NCBI GenBank assembly: GCA_026390275.1
Contig: JAPLGF010000315.1
Location: forward strand, 1 to 5,954
DNA: 5,954 bases
From: Candidatus Atribacteria bacterium
Lineage (GTDB): Bacteria > Atribacterota > Atribacteria > Atribacterales > Atribacteraceae
Reading direction: 5' to 3'
The notes beneath the pieces were generated by a model that made no database searches, had not been told where the DNA came from, and was given only the letters and a program-made list of their open reading frames with translations. Numbering within the stretch: the first letter of the stretch is position 1; every line of letters starts with the position of its first letter. Of this stretch, positions 5,086-5,954 are shown piece by piece. The position numbers and the translations under genes are program-made.

Positions 5086-5954
5086 CTATTTGTTTCTTTT
5101 CAATTCAAACAGGTCGAACTCTTCTTGTTCGTCGAAGAGGCTTTCAATGCGGTTTTTCTTATCAAAGCCGGCTAAGTTGACGCTCAGGAAGAAGGTCTGG
5201 CTGGATTCCCAGTAGGAGGCTTCCAGGTCGATACAGTCTTCCAGTTTTTTCCGAACGAAATAGCGTTTTTCTTGCCAGGATTGATCTTTCATGGAATAAA
5301 TGCCTTCCCCATTCACCTGGACATATTCATAGGAAATTCCCACATTCAATTGGGGAGAGAAGTCTTTTTCTGCCCAGACTTTTCCTCCCCAGGCGGTGGC
5401 ATCGTTCAAAGAAGTATTATTAATACTGTGATAGAAGAGTTTTCCGCCAAAATCCTTTTTCTCGTATCCCGTGCTGAAATAGACATCTTCTCTCCAGGTG
5501 GTGTGGGTATCATTGCTGAAGTTACCAGCACTCAGATCAGTTTCGACGAAAAACCCTTCCTTTTCGTTATTACTTTGGTAGGAAATAATGAATTGGGGAG
5601 ATCGACTGAAGATGTGATCATTGAATCGTTCATTTTCGGTTCCTAAGGCCCACAAGGAAAAATTATCTTTTTCGTAATGGACATAACCACCGATAGTGCT
5701 GCTCTCATCTTGCCAGAAATCGATGAAGAGTCGAGCCTCTAAGTAAGGATACTCCATGACAAAATCAGTACTCAAATGGATTTTTTGCAGGGTGGCGTAG
5801 TAGAGAGTGGCCTGGAAGAAGAAATTGGAGGAAAAGAGATACTCGTAATTTCCCTCAATAAATAGACCTTTTTCCCTCTGGTAGCCGATTTGGGGAGTGA
5901 AGCTGGTCCCATCACCTTTCAGGAGACGGGAATAAGCGGGAAGCTGGAGCACTT
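5086..5954 (-). CDS. LptD-like outer-membrane beta-barrel protein, C-terminal part
   Basis: The frame is open at the right edge and ends at TAG (5086-5088), giving 289 codons of a longer gene. The GTG at 5952 is probably an internal Val, not the start. LPAYSRLLKGDGTSFTPQIGY (residues 4-24 of the visible part; LPAYSRLLKG, then DGTSFTPQIGY) matches the entry to the LptD barrel, where a Pro-rich strand is followed by a 'P-x-I-G-Y' segment. Alternating polar and aromatic residues follow in many short strands (FFFQATLYYATL, FIISYQS, LFYHSINN, LNVGISYEYV). Near the end, KLEDCIDLEASYW with Cys at about 240, then TFFLSVNLAGF (253-263), resembles the terminal Cys-containing strands of LptD. A charged 25-residue tail (264-288) follows the last strand and is unusual for a barrel. 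LptD inserts lipopolysaccharide at the outer membrane. The family call rests on pattern only. The gene is probably not in the transporter operon, which has its own promoter. Confidence 0.68.
   Translation of the reverse strand, partial: VLQLPAYSRLLKGDGTSFTPQIGYQREKGLFIEGNYEYLFSSNFFFQATLYYATLQKIHLSTDFVMEYPYLEARLFIDFWQDESSTIGGYVHYEKDNFSLWALGTENERFNDHIFSRSPQFIISYQSNNEKEGFFVETDLSAGNFSNDTHTTWREDVYFSTGYEKKDFGGKLFYHSINNTSLNDATAWGGKVWAEKDFSPQLNVGISYEYVQVNGEGIYSMKDQSWQEKRYFVRKKLEDCIDLEASYWESSQTFFLSVNLAGFDKKNRIESLFDEQEEFDLFELKRNK

Noticed and set aside
5272..5646. Plus-strand frame of 124 codons opposite the LptD-like gene
   Set aside because: The minus strand gives a continuous beta-barrel pattern; the plus frame is an antisense by-product.

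Overview
The window is a bacterial segment in which every gene I can support lies on the minus strand, so it reads from right to left. An LptD-like outer-membrane barrel with a C-terminal Cys motif, plus two proteins with Sec signal peptides, point to a diderm bacterium. Base composition is near balanced by eye. I cannot name the lineage. Diderm phyla rich in sugar ABC transporters, such as Atribacterota or Synergistota, are possible, but that is a guess.

Layout, 5' to 3' on the minus strand. (1) 5954-5086 is the C-terminal part of an LptD-like beta-barrel protein, cut by the window edge. (2) About 135 bases without a gene hold a probable sigma70-type promoter (TATAAT at 4996-5001) and a perfect 17-bp AT-rich palindrome (5005-5021) between and overlapping the promoter boxes. 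(3) 4950-4107 is a substrate-binding protein of the RhaS/LsrB type. It has a one-base frameshift at an A6 run and lacks the usual last 50-60 residues. (4) 4106-3927 holds a strong Rho-independent terminator (4068-4100) and then a separate 13-bp-stem hairpin (4007-4036). (5) 3926-2391 is an intact tandem-NBD sugar-type ATPase. (6) 2394-1842 is a permease gene that has lost about 140 central codons (roughly 420 bp) and is out of frame across the junction. (7) 1845-862 is an intact second permease. (8) 857 to the left edge is an open, unterminated reading frame of at least 285 codons. It encodes a secreted protein that looks like a divergent periplasmic-binding-protein domain, and it contains a perfect 26-bp palindrome.

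Genes 3, 5, 6, 7 and 8 form one tight operon. ATPase/permease 1 and permease 1/permease 2 each overlap by four bases (ATGA), and permease 2 and the last gene are four bases apart. The order SBP-ATPase-permease-permease is that of rhaSTPQ-type CUT2 sugar importers. The terminator after the SBP gene would let the binding protein be made in excess over the membrane components. As read here the importer could not work: the SBP is frameshifted and truncated and permease 1 has no transmembrane core. Either the operon is decaying or the assembly contains errors. An intact ATPase and an intact second permease beside two broken partners make assembly error, or very recent decay, worth testing first.

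I see no CRISPR array, tRNA, rRNA, insertion sequence or phage gene. The plus strand carries only frames opposite the real genes. I do not see clear evidence of a wholly new system. The least explained items are the secreted PBP-like gene at the left end and its 26-bp palindrome.
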